This document shows positions 1-9,488 of a stretch of 64,000 nt of DNA, in pieces. How positions within the stretch are numbered: position 1 is the stretch's first letter; every line of letters starts with the position of its first letter. The DNA is from Dictyobacter formicarum (GTDB lineage: Bacteria; Chloroflexota; Ktedonobacteria; Ktedonobacterales; Ktedonobacteraceae), in assembly GCF_016587435.1 (NCBI RefSeq), contig NZ_BNJJ01000012.1, positions 220,206-284,205 of the forward strand. The letters are read 5' to 3'. The translations under genes were made by a program, and so were the position numbers. Under the pieces are notes generated by a model. That model had not been told where the DNA came from and ran no database searches. It worked only from the letters and a program-made list of their open reading frames with translations.

Positions 1-452
1 TTGAAGCCAAACCAGAGGCCAACTACTGCGTTAGCTGGTAGCGTGGGTACAACCGGTTGCGCGGCAGGCTGGGTCCCTTTATCAATGACTAATGGATTGT
101 AGATAGATATTTTTCCGGTTGCAGGATCAATGATCGCACCCTGTACAAAGGCAGCCTGTCCGACGTTAGCTTCATTGCAAGGTCCCGCATTGGGATCAGT
201 AGCAACCAGTTGATAAGGCGTGGCCAATCCTTTTGCGCTGAGTGGATTTGGCGGCACGATGAGTGAGCAGTCTGCATTGGCGTCGGCTGCGTGTGAATTG
301 AGACGTGGGACGATGATGATAATGCCTGCTACTAAGATGACGATCAGGGGCACGCTGGCTCCGATCAGCATCAATGGCGAGAAACGCCTTTGACGTTTAC
401 GCTTGAGGGCTTCTGGTCCCACGCTACGCTTCGGTCTGGTCAGTGTTTGCAC
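1..452 (-). CDS. Signal-anchored secreted protein, C-terminus outside window
   Basis: The reading frame opens at a GTG at 450-452, preceded by an AAGAGG ribosome site about 9 nt upstream, and stays open to the window edge, so about 150 N-terminal residues are visible. A basic N-terminus (KRKRQRR) is followed by a hydrophobic segment at about residues 26-49, giving a signal anchor with the rest outside the membrane. The outer part has two cysteines and many Pro, Ala and Asn residues. No domain is recognised. The GTG start makes it easy to miss. Function unknown. Confidence 0.7.
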   Translation of the reverse strand, partial: MQTLTRPKRSVGPEALKRKRQRRFSPLMLIGASVPLIVILVAGIIIIVPRLNSHAADANADCSLIVPPNPLSAKGLATPYQLVATDPNAGPCNEANVGQAAFVQGAIIDPATGKISIYNPLVIDKGTQPAAQPVVPTLPANAVVGLWFGF

Positions 453-1000
453 GGTCTAAAACCTCTTTTCGACTTAAAAAATCGACTTCTTCGGTTGCTA
501 TAGTTTCCTGACTTTGTATCAGGTTACTTATGGACAACCGCTTGTCTGCTCTTATGTCTAAGCTGTTGTTTGATGGCCTGGCTTGAAAAATATATGTAAG
601 CTGTTAACCGACCACTACTGGCTTCTCTTTATCCGGCGCTAACATCCTTCATCTCTGGCTCTTCTCCTGTCCAAAATTTGCTTTTCCGAATTTCTTTATG
701 CATGCTTTGTGTTTCCTTTTCTTCCTTTGCTACAAGTGATTTAGTAGATGTATTTATACATTTGCATGCATTGAAACGGTTTGAAATATTTTGGTGCTTT
801 TTGATGAGGATCTGATTAGGATAGTAGCATGTTTGGTGCGGTATTTGCGTGCTATGGTGGAGAAATGATATAAAAGTACCAATTTAGGTGGAGATATCTT
901 AACCTGAGTTGTTGAGCCATAGATAATTAGTACCAATAAGTTGAGATCTTGCTTTTTTTATAAAGTATTCGAGATTTACATAATATTGATGTTATACGAG
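453..1000. other. AT-rich intergenic region
   Basis: About 550 bases between the start of the signal-anchored gene and the end of the kinase gene. The only support for function is the ribosome site just above 452. Short frames here have no ribosome site or recognisable product. No terminator or repeat was seen. Confidence 0.5.
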
Positions 1001-1939
1001 TCATTGAGGTTTGAAGGTGAATGGCGTTTTAAATTGTCGCCTGATTTGGGCTGTTTCCCGCATACTGTCTGTTGTGTCTGGAACCAGGGGCTCGCAGCTC
1101 AGTCCTTTGGCCTGGGCGACCTTTGCGGCCCAGGTTAATTCTTCGGCGAAGCGTTTGACACTGGGGAAGCGTTTGGCAGGGTCTTTTTCAAGGGCGCGCA
1201 AGATTACTTGCTCGATGTTGGTAGGGCAGTTCAGGCCACGCTCTTTAAAGGCTGGTGGTGCTACAAACAGGTGTTGATGGGTAACCTCATAAAAAGAGCC
1301 GTTAAATGGCCAGTCTCCACTGAGCCATTCATAGATCATGATGCCCAGTGCATATTGATCGCTATTTCTGCATGGTTTGCCCTGAAGTTGTTCTGGGGCT
1401 GCATAAGGAGCGGTTCCCTCAAATTCGCGCAGCGATGCCTGGATTGGGCTCAGACTGTGCGATATGATGGTTGTCCCAAAGTCACTGAGCATGATGCCAG
1501 TGTTTTTGTCTACTAACAGGTTATGTGGCTTGATATCTCGATGTACAAGCCCTAGATCATGTATATATTGGATGGCTGCGCTAATTTGTTGTACATATTC
1601 GATGATTGTTGCCAGTTCTACTCGTGTTCCGCGTGGATAGCGCTGGCGCAGATTCCCATCTGGAACGTATTTCATGGCTATAAATGCTACGTTATTTTTT
1701 ATGCCAAAATCCAGGATAGGTACGATGTTGGGATGGCTGAGATGTGTTAAGGAGTCGGTCCGCGTCAGGAATTTTTCGGCGTTTTCACCCCTCCAATCCC
1801 CGTAGTGCAATTTTAATGCTACGCGCGTTTGATTTTTGATATTTTCGGCAAGGTAAACCTCTGATAGGTCACTTTTACCTAACAGTTGCTCTATATGGTA
1901 GTGATTAACATATTGGTATGTATATTGGCATTCATTCAT
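1001..1939 (-). CDS. Soluble Hanks-type Ser/Thr protein kinase
   Basis: A 312-residue protein kinase. The glycine-rich loop is reduced (LLGKSDLSEVYLA, residues about 19-31). The ATP-binding Lys lies in VALKLH. The catalytic loop HRDIKPHN (about 134-141), the metal-binding DFG (about 153-155) and the APE motif are all present, so it should be active. No transmembrane segment, PASTA or other sensor domain follows, and the last 40 residues are low complexity. It probably phosphorylates Ser/Thr in the cytoplasm. The PP2C phosphatase at 14648 could oppose it, but that pairing is only inferred. It appears to be a single-gene unit. The ATG at 1939 has no strong ribosome site. Confidence 0.92.
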   Translation of the reverse strand: MNECQYTYQYVNHYHIEQLLGKSDLSEVYLAENIKNQTRVALKLHYGDWRGENAEKFLTRTDSLTHLSHPNIVPILDFGIKNNVAFIAMKYVPDGNLRQRYPRGTRVELATIIEYVQQISAAIQYIHDLGLVHRDIKPHNLLVDKNTGIMLSDFGTTIISHSLSPIQASLREFEGTAPYAAPEQLQGKPCRNSDQYALGIMIYEWLSGDWPFNGSFYEVTHQHLFVAPPAFKERGLNCPTNIEQVILRALEKDPAKRFPSVKRFAEELTWAAKVAQAKGLSCEPLVPDTTDSMRETAQIRRQFKTPFTFKPQ

Positions 1940-2065
1940 GAAATACGAAATTTTACTGGGGGTTCAAAATATATTGCGATTGTACTTGCTGTTCAGAATG
2001 CTTGTCAACTGACAAAGGACAACTCTCCTATAGAACTGAACTTTCTTTTGCTTCTTGACATTTTT

Positions 2066-2099
2066 TGACTGAATAGTTAAAATGTTGACCGAGAAGTCA
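2066..2099. promoter_or_regulatory. Putative double TetR operator
   Basis: Two imperfect 14-bp palindromes, TGACTGAATAGTTA (2066-2079) and TGACCGAGAAGTCA (2086-2099), begin exactly 20 bp apart, about two helical turns. They lie 62 bp before the TetR start at 2161. The same TGACT...AGTCA type occurs as a perfect palindrome upstream of the second TetR gene (23813-23826). This suggests autoregulation by dimers bound to one face of the DNA. Binding is inferred. Confidence 0.55.
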
Positions 2100-2160
2100 T
2101 AAATTAAAAGAGATAGTCACAGCAGTTATGGGGTGGCCGATTAAGCAAGGAGACAACCAT

Positions 2161-2784
2161 ATGAAGGTGCCAGAACATCGATCTCTCAAGGAAAAGCAGC
2201 GCCTTGAACGTGAAGAACTTATCCTGCAGGTTGCGCAAGATGTAGTGCTGGAGAAGGGATATCGCGACACTTCTATGGATGAGATTGCGGCGCGTGTTGG
2301 CATTGCGAAAGGCACGCTCTATTTGCATTTTGCCAAAAAAGAAGATCTGATGTTTGCTTTTTTTGAACGTGAAATGCAGAAGATTCTTCAAGCTATTGAG
2401 CAGCAACCTGTCGCTGCCGAGATGAGTGCTCAGGCAAAGCTAGAGTCTATCGTGAGCATTATGCATAAGGACCCTTCCGGAAAGCGGGCCAACCTTTTAT
2501 TTATCCTTTTTAATAGCGAAGATTTTAAAATTGCTTTGCAACAGAAATCTCTGGATACTTTACAGCGCATTTCCGATAAAGTTATGGCTTATTTAGAGGA
2601 AGGGAAGGCGCGCGGCGAGTTTGATCCCGATATTCCTACCGGTATCTTGCTCAATAGCTTTTTTAGCGTCTTGTCTCCACGCTCCCATCGCCGACTTTTT
2701 CAAGAGGAGGGGTATACGCGCGAGGAAGTGATGTTCTGTGTACAAAAGATTTTCTTTCGCGGAATCGCTAAACGCTCTTCTTAG
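2161..2784 (+). CDS. TetR/AcrR-family transcriptional regulator
   Basis: A 207-residue regulator. The start at 2161 is chosen because AAGGAG (2147-2152) sits 8 nt upstream; a longer in-frame ATG at 2128 lacks such a site. The N-terminal helix-turn-helix is clear (EKGYRDTSMDEIAARVGIAK and GTLYLHFAKKEDL, residues about 29-63). The C-terminal ligand domain is helical and of unknown specificity. It resembles the TetR at 23077 (shared REELILQVAQ, SMDEIA, GTLYLHF), and the two have similar candidate operators. No transporter is adjacent, so its targets are unclear. Confidence 0.88.
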   Translation: MKVPEHRSLKEKQRLEREELILQVAQDVVLEKGYRDTSMDEIAARVGIAKGTLYLHFAKKEDLMFAFFEREMQKILQAIEQQPVAAEMSAQAKLESIVSIMHKDPSGKRANLLFILFNSEDFKIALQQKSLDTLQRISDKVMAYLEEGKARGEFDPDIPTGILLNSFFSVLSPRSHRRLFQEEGYTREEVMFCVQKIFFRGIAKRSS

Positions 2785-2847
2785 AGTCTACTGGATAGCC
2801 TCGCTGGATTGCCAGGTCTATCTGATCCAGAGAGGCTATCGGGACTG

Positions 2848-4068
2848 TTATTTGCGTGGATGATGGGTTGAGTCGGATCTGGTTGTTATTAAAGCTTGCT
2901 CTTCCTGTGAACTTTTAGTGGGACTAGTAATGACAGGTTGTTGCTTGTTGGTTTGAATTGCAGGTCTGCCTGTCTGTTCTTCTGCTGGTTGCTGTTGCTT
3001 GATAGTAGATGACCTTGTTGCGGGTGCTGTGAGATGTTTCGGCTCTTTCTGGCTGTTGTACCATATTTTGGCTTTTAGAAGTAGCCGGTAAACCTGGTAG
3101 ATTGCGGCATTGTAGGCCAGATCATGGGTTGCAATAGCGCGTATAGGATAACCACCGAAACCGCTTTTGAAGACGTAAATTCCCCACATTGGCTGCTCTT
3201 CTTCCAACTGGTCGGGAATGCCACGAAAGTTATAATACCAGCAGCCTTGCTGTTTGGCCCACCGGAAGGCGGTCCATTGCAGCAGGTGGTTGGGCATACG
3301 TTCTCTCTGCTCATTGCTGGATGCTCCGTACATATACCAGCACCAGCGTCCATGCACAATGAGCAGCGCTGCTCCCAAGGCATGCCCCTCATGTTCGGCG
3401 ATGAGTAGCCTGGCTTGTTCTCCATAAAGTGCCAGGAGTCGGGCATAAAAATCTTTGCCATAGATAAAAAAGTTGTCGCGTTCGCTAGTTGTGTTGAGTA
3501 GCTGGTAAAAGATATCCAGGTCTGCCGGCCCGTTGCCACTGCGAATCTTGACTTCTTTACGAACAGCTAATCGAACACAATAGCGCCAGGTCTTTTTCAT
3601 GCCTGCCAGCAACTCTGCCTCATCTGGACGTATGTCAAGCACCCACTCATGTCTTAGATGGCGCGCTTCTGGATTGGTGCGGAAGCCTTGTTTTTTGAGC
3701 GCTTCCAGCCATGTTTTGTCCTGTTCGAGGATGCCAGGTTCTATCTTTAGCATAAAAGCATGACGTTTTTTCGCCTCGGTTTTGACGAAAGCCAGTAAAA
3801 TGTCCATGGCATGCCCGGCTGGATCTTCTATAATGGGGCCGCGCGGCGCATAGAAGTAGGGAAAAGGCAGAATTGGAATGCGCGCGATGAGAATTAATAT
3901 GGCGGCGCATAATTGACCTTCGGCGTTGATGACACCTATGTGCAGGGCTTCCTCTTTGTTTGCCGCCAGCAGCTCTCCCCATTCATACGTCTGGGTAATG
4001 TTGCACCCACTGGAAGTCGCTATAAAATCGTTCCATTGCTGGCGATCGGTAATAATATTTGCTTTCAT
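2848..4068 (-). CDS. FemAB/FemX-like peptidyl aminoacyltransferase with Gln/Thr-rich tail
   Basis: A 406-residue protein of the FemABX fold (paired GNAT-like domains), a family that transfers amino acids from aminoacyl-tRNA to the peptidoglycan precursor to build interpeptide bridges. Family-like segments include TQTYEWGELLA near the N-terminus, FPYFYAPRGPI (about 70-80), WRYCVRLAVRKEV (about 161-173) and GIYVFKSGFGG (about 297-307). Residues about 345-406 form a hydrophilic Gln, Thr and Lys-rich tail not typical of FemX. GAGGA precedes the ATG. It stands alone. The transferred residue cannot be predicted. Confidence 0.85.
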   Translation of the reverse strand: MKANIITDRQQWNDFIATSSGCNITQTYEWGELLAANKEEALHIGVINAEGQLCAAILILIARIPILPFPYFYAPRGPIIEDPAGHAMDILLAFVKTEAKKRHAFMLKIEPGILEQDKTWLEALKKQGFRTNPEARHLRHEWVLDIRPDEAELLAGMKKTWRYCVRLAVRKEVKIRSGNGPADLDIFYQLLNTTSERDNFFIYGKDFYARLLALYGEQARLLIAEHEGHALGAALLIVHGRWCWYMYGASSNEQRERMPNHLLQWTAFRWAKQQGCWYYNFRGIPDQLEEEQPMWGIYVFKSGFGGYPIRAIATHDLAYNAAIYQVYRLLLKAKIWYNSQKEPKHLTAPATRSSTIKQQQPAEEQTGRPAIQTNKQQPVITSPTKSSQEEQALITTRSDSTHHPRK

Positions 4069-4290
4069 ATATCCTCGTTAAAATCTTTCGCGCTTCAAAT
4101 ACTCTTCCTAGCTTTTAGATCGGGGGACCGCTGCCGTTCTTTGGCGTCGCGGAGCGCGCACATAATATCATTATAAAAAGGAGTGGGGTGTTTGAGGAAT
4201 AAAAAGGAGGATATAGTTATTATATCCTAATATACTACTTTATATAGATGTGTGTATATACTCTGCTGGTGGTACCGCATATACATAATG

Positions 4291-4329
4291 ACAGATAAGG
4301 GGTTGCAGACGTCACAACTCCTTATCTGT
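4291..4329. terminator. Terminator-like hairpin after the Nudix gene
   Basis: A 15-bp inverted repeat with one mismatch (arms 4291-4305 and 4315-4329) and a 9-nt loop, just downstream of the minus-strand Nudix gene and upstream of the FemAB gene. There is no clear T-run on either side, so intrinsic termination is only likely. The rest of the 300-base gap is AT-rich and holds the FemAB promoter region. Confidence 0.5.
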
Positions 4330-4368
4330 TTATTTAGACGGAATCCAAAAGCTTTTAGCAGGAGATCG

Positions 4369-5232
4369 TTATTGCTGGTTGCCGTATTGCTTGAGCCAGC
4401 TCGAGATGAGAATATAGGCTAAGCTGGACGGTGGAGGCAGCTCTGGTAGCGTATCTGAACTGAACCAGCGTACATCGTCGAGTTCGTTGTCCTGGGGCTG
4501 GACGACGCCGCTTTTATAGCGTGCCATGAAACCGATCATTAATTGGCTGGGAAATGGCCAGGGCTGGCTGTTCATATATTGCAGATCTTCAATTTCAATG
4601 CCGGCTTCTTCTTTGACTTCTCGATGGACGCATTCTTCGAGCGTTTCTCCTGGCTCTACGAAGCCTGCAATGAGTCCGTAGCGTTTACCCCATCCAGCTT
4701 TGTGGGCCATGAGCATGCGTTTTCCATCATGAATCAATACGATAATGGCCGGTATGACGGCTGGATAGCCTGTGTAATCTCCTCTCACACAACTTCTGCC
4801 CCAGCCCCCTTCAACTGATACCATTGGTGAGCCACAAACCGGACAGTAACGACTTGTCTTGTGCCAGTTGATTAGTTGGGATGCATAGGTGGCAATATTG
4901 TATTCGAAGCCAGGCATCAGGTTGTAGAGCTCGCGTAATCCAAAGGCTTTCCAATCGCCAGGCAATGGCTCCTCAGGATCTAGCGCGCTGGCTATGCATG
5001 GCTGTCCTTTGTAGCGTCCTATGTAAAGCAGTTCTTCGTGTTTAATATTGGCTAGCAGTTCCTGATCTCCTTGCAATAAGGTAATGCCTTGATCCTGGGT
5101 TTTTACCAGCAGCTTTTGTCCTTGAAAAGGAAACCAGAGAGCTTGCTCAGTTGGGATAGGTTGTGATGGATAGACGCGCTCAAATTCATTGTTGATATTA
5201 GCGTTGTTTGCAATACTTTCTATGCCTGCCAT
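4369..5232 (-). CDS. nudC: NudC-type NAD(H) pyrophosphatase (Nudix)
   Basis: A 287-residue Nudix hydrolase of the NADH pyrophosphatase subfamily, which cleaves NAD(H) and in known members removes NAD caps from RNA. The Nudix box is intact (GFVEPGETLEECVHREVKEE, residues about 190-209), and the subfamily-specific SQPWPFPS motif follows at about 222-229. A zinc-ribbon region begins at CPVCG (about 133) and has a third Cys near 151, but the fourth ligand position is Gly in CVRG, where E. coli NudC has CSHC. AGGGGT precedes the ATG. It is transcribed alone. Confidence 0.92.
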   Translation of the reverse strand: MAGIESIANNANINNEFERVYPSQPIPTEQALWFPFQGQKLLVKTQDQGITLLQGDQELLANIKHEELLYIGRYKGQPCIASALDPEEPLPGDWKAFGLRELYNLMPGFEYNIATYASQLINWHKTSRYCPVCGSPMVSVEGGWGRSCVRGDYTGYPAVIPAIIVLIHDGKRMLMAHKAGWGKRYGLIAGFVEPGETLEECVHREVKEEAGIEIEDLQYMNSQPWPFPSQLMIGFMARYKSGVVQPQDNELDDVRWFSSDTLPELPPPSSLAYILISSWLKQYGNQQ

Positions 5233-5537
5233 TGTATACCCCTGTTGCCTTCTTTTGAAAATAGTTTGGTGGCCGGTAGGTAATGATGCTATGTGTTGTT
5301 AATGACGTGTGTTCGACTGAGTTCATAGTATCACAAGTCTGCAGTACCTGAGAATATTGTCAAACCCACGCTAGCGTTTGCCAGGCTTAATATTTTATCC
5401 TTCTTCGGAGGACCCAGAATCCACTTCTGGTATTTTAAATCTCTGAACTCTTTTCTATTTGCGTTTTTTCGACTATACTAAAGAAAAAGTTATTTTGCTT
5501 CACAATGAAGCAATACTATCAAAAAAGGCGCTTGAAG

Positions 5538-6410
5538 ATGCAGACTTTATCTCTTGAGATGCTGCCCGCTCTTCCACAGCGAGCAACTATCGTGCAAGTA
5601 GCCTCTACTCTTTGGGAGCGAGATGATGTGCTTGCTCTCTGGGTTGGAGGTAGCCTGGCGAGTGGAAATGGCGATGTGATGAGCGATGTCGATTTTCGCG
5701 TGGCTGTTTCTCCACAGCAGCTGGATGCCTGGCGCCAGCCTGTATTTGAGCATTTGTTTACGCAGACAGCGGTGGTAGGCCACTCTTTTATTTCTTTTGG
5801 GGACAATGCTTTTCTTCACCATCTTGTCTTTTCCAATGGTGAGATTTTTGATTTTTTTGTTCAAAGTACCGAGAAACTTCCTACCGCAGAACCTCTGATG
5901 GTGTTGGGATGTCGCTCCGAGCCGTTTCAGCGTATGCTGGATGAGCAGAATCGATTGATCGTCAAGGAAGCATTGCCTGTGGTGGCGGCTACGGTGGAAC
6001 AATTAGTGGTGGATTTCTGGATTAGTACGCATAAGCATCGCAAGGTTCTTTTTCGTGATCTCTATCTTCTTGTGCCATTAGGGCTTTCGAGCGAGGCCAA
6101 TATAATTATGCGTCTCTGGTATATCCAATCCAAGAGTGAGGATTGTGGCGATCTGCGTCAGCAGACGATTCATAGCTTTTCTCAGGTGGCTCGTACTCTT
6201 GGGCGGTCTCCCGGTCCTGACGCTTTGACGATGCTTGGTGCTCCAATTCGTAATCTACCTGAGCTCTGCTCTACTATTGAACTTCATCGCACCATCGTTG
6301 CTAATGTTGGCCGTGAGCTTGCTCGTAAATATGGATTTACCTATCCTGCAAACCTGGAAGCTATGGTGATAGAGAACTGGCAACGCTTTAAATCCAGTTT
6401 GCCTCTATGA
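5538..6410 (+). CDS. Nucleotidyltransferase-fold protein
   Basis: About 290 residues. Near the N-terminus WVGGSLASGNGDVMSDVDFR matches the pol-beta nucleotidyltransferase signature GGS...D-x-D, seen in aminoglycoside and lincosamide nucleotidyltransferases and toxin-antitoxin MNT proteins. The C-terminal part is helical and resembles the substrate half of the aminoglycoside type. The start at 5538 is favoured by AAAGGCG upstream; an in-frame ATG at 5505 is the alternative. It stands alone, with no HEPN partner. Substrate unknown; drug modification is possible but unproven. Confidence 0.8.
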   Translation: MQTLSLEMLPALPQRATIVQVASTLWERDDVLALWVGGSLASGNGDVMSDVDFRVAVSPQQLDAWRQPVFEHLFTQTAVVGHSFISFGDNAFLHHLVFSNGEIFDFFVQSTEKLPTAEPLMVLGCRSEPFQRMLDEQNRLIVKEALPVVAATVEQLVVDFWISTHKHRKVLFRDLYLLVPLGLSSEANIIMRLWYIQSKSEDCGDLRQQTIHSFSQVARTLGRSPGPDALTMLGAPIRNLPELCSTIELHRTIVANVGRELARKYGFTYPANLEAMVIENWQRFKSSLPL

Positions 6411-6678
6411 ATGGGCACTTTTTATACATGCACTTCTGGCTTAGCACTAGAGATGTATGTTTGTTCCTCTGCACTTCTTTTCCAAATTGGAGCAGATTAT
6501 AATTAGAGGTAGAGGTAATCTCTGGTTATTGCTGATAAACTGCTTGACAAGTTAAGCTCACCTGAATTATCCTACCTTATATAAATCATTTTAGAGTACA
6601 ACGTGGAACTTGTACTTTGAAAATTATTGATTCATATAAAACATATACATTCATGTAAAAAATTTTATAGTTGCGTTT

Positions 6679-7857
6679 ATGCGGTTGAGGTGTTGGAGGT
6701 GTTTTTTGGAGCAATATGCATTGTATTCACAACAATTATCTGGTATGGATGATACTTTAGCATTACGTGTAGTGTCTTTATCATCCCAAAATCCTGTTTT
6801 TTATCCTTCTATAACGGCTGCTTTACAGGCTTCTATTAGTGGCGATACCATTCTGGTGGAGCCCGGTGTCTATCGCGAGTCTTTGATCATCGATAAGGCT
6901 ATATCTCTGGTTGGTTGTGGTGACCGTGAGGCAGTTATTATTGAAAGTATCGATCTCCCCTGTCTTTCTCTTCAGGCGAATGATATCCATATTGAGGGTT
7001 TGACTGTGCGTAATCACCTGGCTGTACAACCCAGTCATTATGGCGCGGTGGATGTCTCTTTTGGGCGGGTGGCGATTGTGGATTGTGATCTCTCCTCGGC
7101 TTCATATGCCTGCCTGGTTGTCTCTGGACCAGAGACGGTTGCCAGTGTGCGGTGTTGCCACATTCATGATTGTGCTGGCTATGGGGTGCTTGTGAGCACC
7201 GTGGGGAGCTGCAAGCTCGAGCAGTGTACTGTGCAGCGCAATGGTCTGGCTGAGGCTGCGGCGTTCCAGAATAGTGATTTGTCACTGCAAGATTGTACAT
7301 TGTGTGAGGGGAAAGGGTATGGTGCCCTTATTCAGGATTGTAGCCAGGGAGGATTTTTGCGTTGCGATATCTATGCCAATGCTCAGGCGGGGGTCGCTGT
7401 TTTTCAGGAGAGCATCGCTGATCTCTCGGCCTGTAAATTACATCATGGCTGGGGGAGCGGGGTAACTTTCTATCAGCAGGCTCGTGGCTTGATGCAGGAT
7501 TGTGAGGTATATGCGAACCTCAGTTCAGCGGTTGAGATTAAGCATCATAGTACTCCTGTTATTCGCTCGTGCAAGATTTATAAAGGTAAGTGGTCTGGTA
7601 TTCTGGTGAGCGACGTGAGCCAGGGTATTATCGAGGATTGTGAGATTTTTGATAATGTAATGGCTGGTATTGAGGTAATGTGGGGAAGTAATCCAATTAT
7701 TCGTCGGTGTTTGATTCATCATCATGCTTATCAAGGGATCGCTGTTTTTCAAGGTGGGCGTGGCGTCATTGCTGACTGTGATCTCAGTCAGAATGTACTT
7801 GGTTCGGTTTCTATCGAATCTGGTTCCCAGGTGTATCAAGAGCGCAACAATGAGTAA
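6679..7857 (+). CDS. Right-handed parallel beta-helix repeat protein
   Basis: A 392-residue protein. It opens with a pectin-lyase-like cap (YPSITAALQASISGDTILVE, GVYRESLIIDKAISLVGCG), followed by about a dozen coils of roughly 23 residues with recurring C-x-I/L-x2-x-G-V-x-V-x patterns such as GVLVSTVGSCKLEQCTV and GILVSDVSQGIIEDCEIF. This is the NosD/CASH or SHCBP1-like beta-helix fold, used for binding sugars or proteins. No signal peptide is evident. No ribosome site supports the first ATG, so the start could lie further in, for example at 6745. Role unknown. Confidence 0.85.
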   Translation: MRLRCWRCFLEQYALYSQQLSGMDDTLALRVVSLSSQNPVFYPSITAALQASISGDTILVEPGVYRESLIIDKAISLVGCGDREAVIIESIDLPCLSLQANDIHIEGLTVRNHLAVQPSHYGAVDVSFGRVAIVDCDLSSASYACLVVSGPETVASVRCCHIHDCAGYGVLVSTVGSCKLEQCTVQRNGLAEAAAFQNSDLSLQDCTLCEGKGYGALIQDCSQGGFLRCDIYANAQAGVAVFQESIADLSACKLHHGWGSGVTFYQQARGLMQDCEVYANLSSAVEIKHHSTPVIRSCKIYKGKWSGILVSDVSQGIIEDCEIFDNVMAGIEVMWGSNPIIRRCLIHHHAYQGIAVFQGGRGVIADCDLSQNVLGSVSIESGSQVYQERNNE

Positions 7858-7868
7858 TGTTTGTTGTG

Positions 7869-8702
7869 TCAGTCCCATAGCTGGAGTTGATTCAATACAT
7901 CTTTGGCTGGTGGCCAGCTGGTGATTGTTCCGGTAGTAAGGGTACTTAACACTGGATTGGTGATGTAGCGCATTTTGAGCAGCCTGCGGTTCAATTGAAT
8001 CTTCTCCCAACTGTCCAGCACCTTCGCTTCTAAGGCCTTGCTTAATCTACCGCTGGCCGCCAGTTCTTCTAACTGGAGTCCATCGGCCAGTAAACGCGCT
8101 GCGGTACGTGGACCGATGCCGGCGATGCCCTTGATGTTGTCGGATGGATCGCCTGTCAGGGCTCTGAAATCACACCATTGTGCCGGTGCTATACCAAATT
8201 GGGTCAGGATATCTTCATGCTGGATAATCCATTGTTCTCGCTTGCGGGCAGTATTGAGAATTCTGGTAGTCTGGCTGACCAGCTGATAAAAATCTTTGTC
8301 GGTCGACATGATATAGATATCTCGGCCTTTCTGGGCCTCATCGGTGACCAGTGTCGAAATAAGGTCATCCGCTTCATAGGTTTCTTGCTCTATCCAGCGA
8401 ATCTGTAGCGCGTCCAGGCCAGCCTTGATATCGGGCATCGCGGTAAAAATAGTTGGATCTTTTAGTACACGTTGAGCCTTGTACTCCTCATGCTCGGCTA
8501 GACGACTGGCGGTTCCCTGTAGTCCATCAAAAAAGACGACCCATTCAGCATCTCCAATCTCCAGGGCGGCCTTACGGGCAATGGCGAAAAAACCAAAGAT
8601 GGCCGTTCGGTCCACACCGGAACGACTTTTGATCGGTGTTGGAAAGCCGAAGGCGGCCCTGAACAACAAATTATGACCATCTACGACCACGAGCGGTACC
8701 AT
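7869..8702 (-). CDS. 5'-3' exonuclease (flap endonuclease-like)
   Basis: A 277-residue stand-alone 5' nuclease homologous to the N-terminal domain of DNA polymerase I and T5 exonuclease. Metal-binding acidic motifs are seen at VVVDGHNLLFRA (Asp about 8), VVFFDG, TYEADDLISTL and STDKDFYQLV. The helix-hairpin-helix GIAGIGPRTAARLLADG follows GDPSDNIK. It should act on 5' flaps during replication and repair. It is convergent with the beta-helix gene, with 11 bases between stop codons and no terminator. Confidence 0.93.
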   Translation of the reverse strand: MVPLVVVDGHNLLFRAAFGFPTPIKSRSGVDRTAIFGFFAIARKAALEIGDAEWVVFFDGLQGTASRLAEHEEYKAQRVLKDPTIFTAMPDIKAGLDALQIRWIEQETYEADDLISTLVTDEAQKGRDIYIMSTDKDFYQLVSQTTRILNTARKREQWIIQHEDILTQFGIAPAQWCDFRALTGDPSDNIKGIAGIGPRTAARLLADGLQLEELAASGRLSKALEAKVLDSWEKIQLNRRLLKMRYITNPVLSTLTTGTITSWPPAKDVLNQLQLWD

Positions 8703-9071
8703 AACTCTCTGTGTCCTCCCAATTTTGCTTACACCTAATTGTAACTCATCCTGTCTATATTTCAGCTATATATGCCGGTATATTTTTTATTGTTTTAGAA
8801 CAAAGCAAGCAACACAAAACACGACTCGTAGGCGTGCCCCTTGCGAGCGATTCATGCCTTGAAGAATATCAATATAGAAGAAAAGAAAAAATTGTTTCAA
8901 GTGGAAAAGGATGAAGCGAAGACAAGCCTCGCATCTACGGCAAGCATTGACCTATCTAAATAAGTGAGTGCATACTATAGAGTATGGGAGTTTAAAAAAG
9001 GATCTAATTACATTTCGATCTAAGAGACTTTTGAATGTCATCCCTGACGGGAGAATGTCGCGCACCCGGGT
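8703..9071. other. Intergenic region before the repeat block
   Basis: No supportable gene. It carries the promoter region of the exonuclease on the minus strand. A 67-codon plus-strand frame at 8711-8914 has no ribosome site and no recognisable product. The repeat block begins at 9072. Confidence 0.5.
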
Positions 9072-9277
9072 GGGGGCGCTGACGCCTTACAGGTGTAGGT
9101 TTTTCAGGGGCGTAGCCCCTGAGACCCCTGATGCCGCTCGCAGGGCGGCAAGGAGAGGGAGGAGGAGTTGGGGGCACAGCCCCCAATCCCCCAGTCAAGG
9201 GGCTCGCCGCCCCTTGCATCCCCGCTTTTCCGGCGCGAATTCAAAAAACCTATACCTGTAAGGGCGCTGACGCCCCC
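9072..9277. repeat. MITE-like element with 33-bp imperfect inverted ends
   Basis: The outer ends, about 9072-9104 and 9244-9277, are near-complete inverted copies of each other. Each holds GGGGGCG at the tip, TTACAGGT inside and a T- or A-run at the inner edge. Between them lie three smaller GC-rich palindromes: AGGGG...CCCCT at 9106-9120, TTGGGGGC...GCCCCCAA at 9168-9186 and CAAGGGGC...GCCCCTTG at 9197-9217. No coding capacity is supported. It looks like a non-autonomous repeat family member. Confidence 0.6.
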
Positions 9278-9290
9278 ATGAATCTTTTGG

Positions 9291-9335
9291 GTGTTGTTGC
9301 AGAAAGCGCGCAAGGCGCGCTTTCTGCAACAACAC
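9291..9335. repeat. 21-bp perfect hairpin
   Basis: Arms 9291-9311 and 9315-9335 are perfect inverted copies separated by 3 nt (AAG). The stem contains GAAAGCGCGC. It lies 14 bp after the MITE-like element. No T-run follows, so it is more likely a repeat or structured RNA than an intrinsic terminator. Confidence 0.65.
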
Positions 9336-9488
9336 CGCAATGGCATTTGGAGCTTGCTATCGGGAAAAGCTCATGTGCGCTCACACTGAGCATCATGGCT
9401 TTCCAGCAGTCTCTAAGAATGTGTCCGAAGCCTATCACCATGAGAAGCAAAGCACCCCGTACGGGCGGGCACATGCGTGCCTGAGCCT

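Noticed and set aside
8968..9484. Overlapping frames of 70-120 codons on both strands
   Set aside because: They run through GC-rich palindromes and hairpins, lack ribosome sites and have no protein-like pattern.
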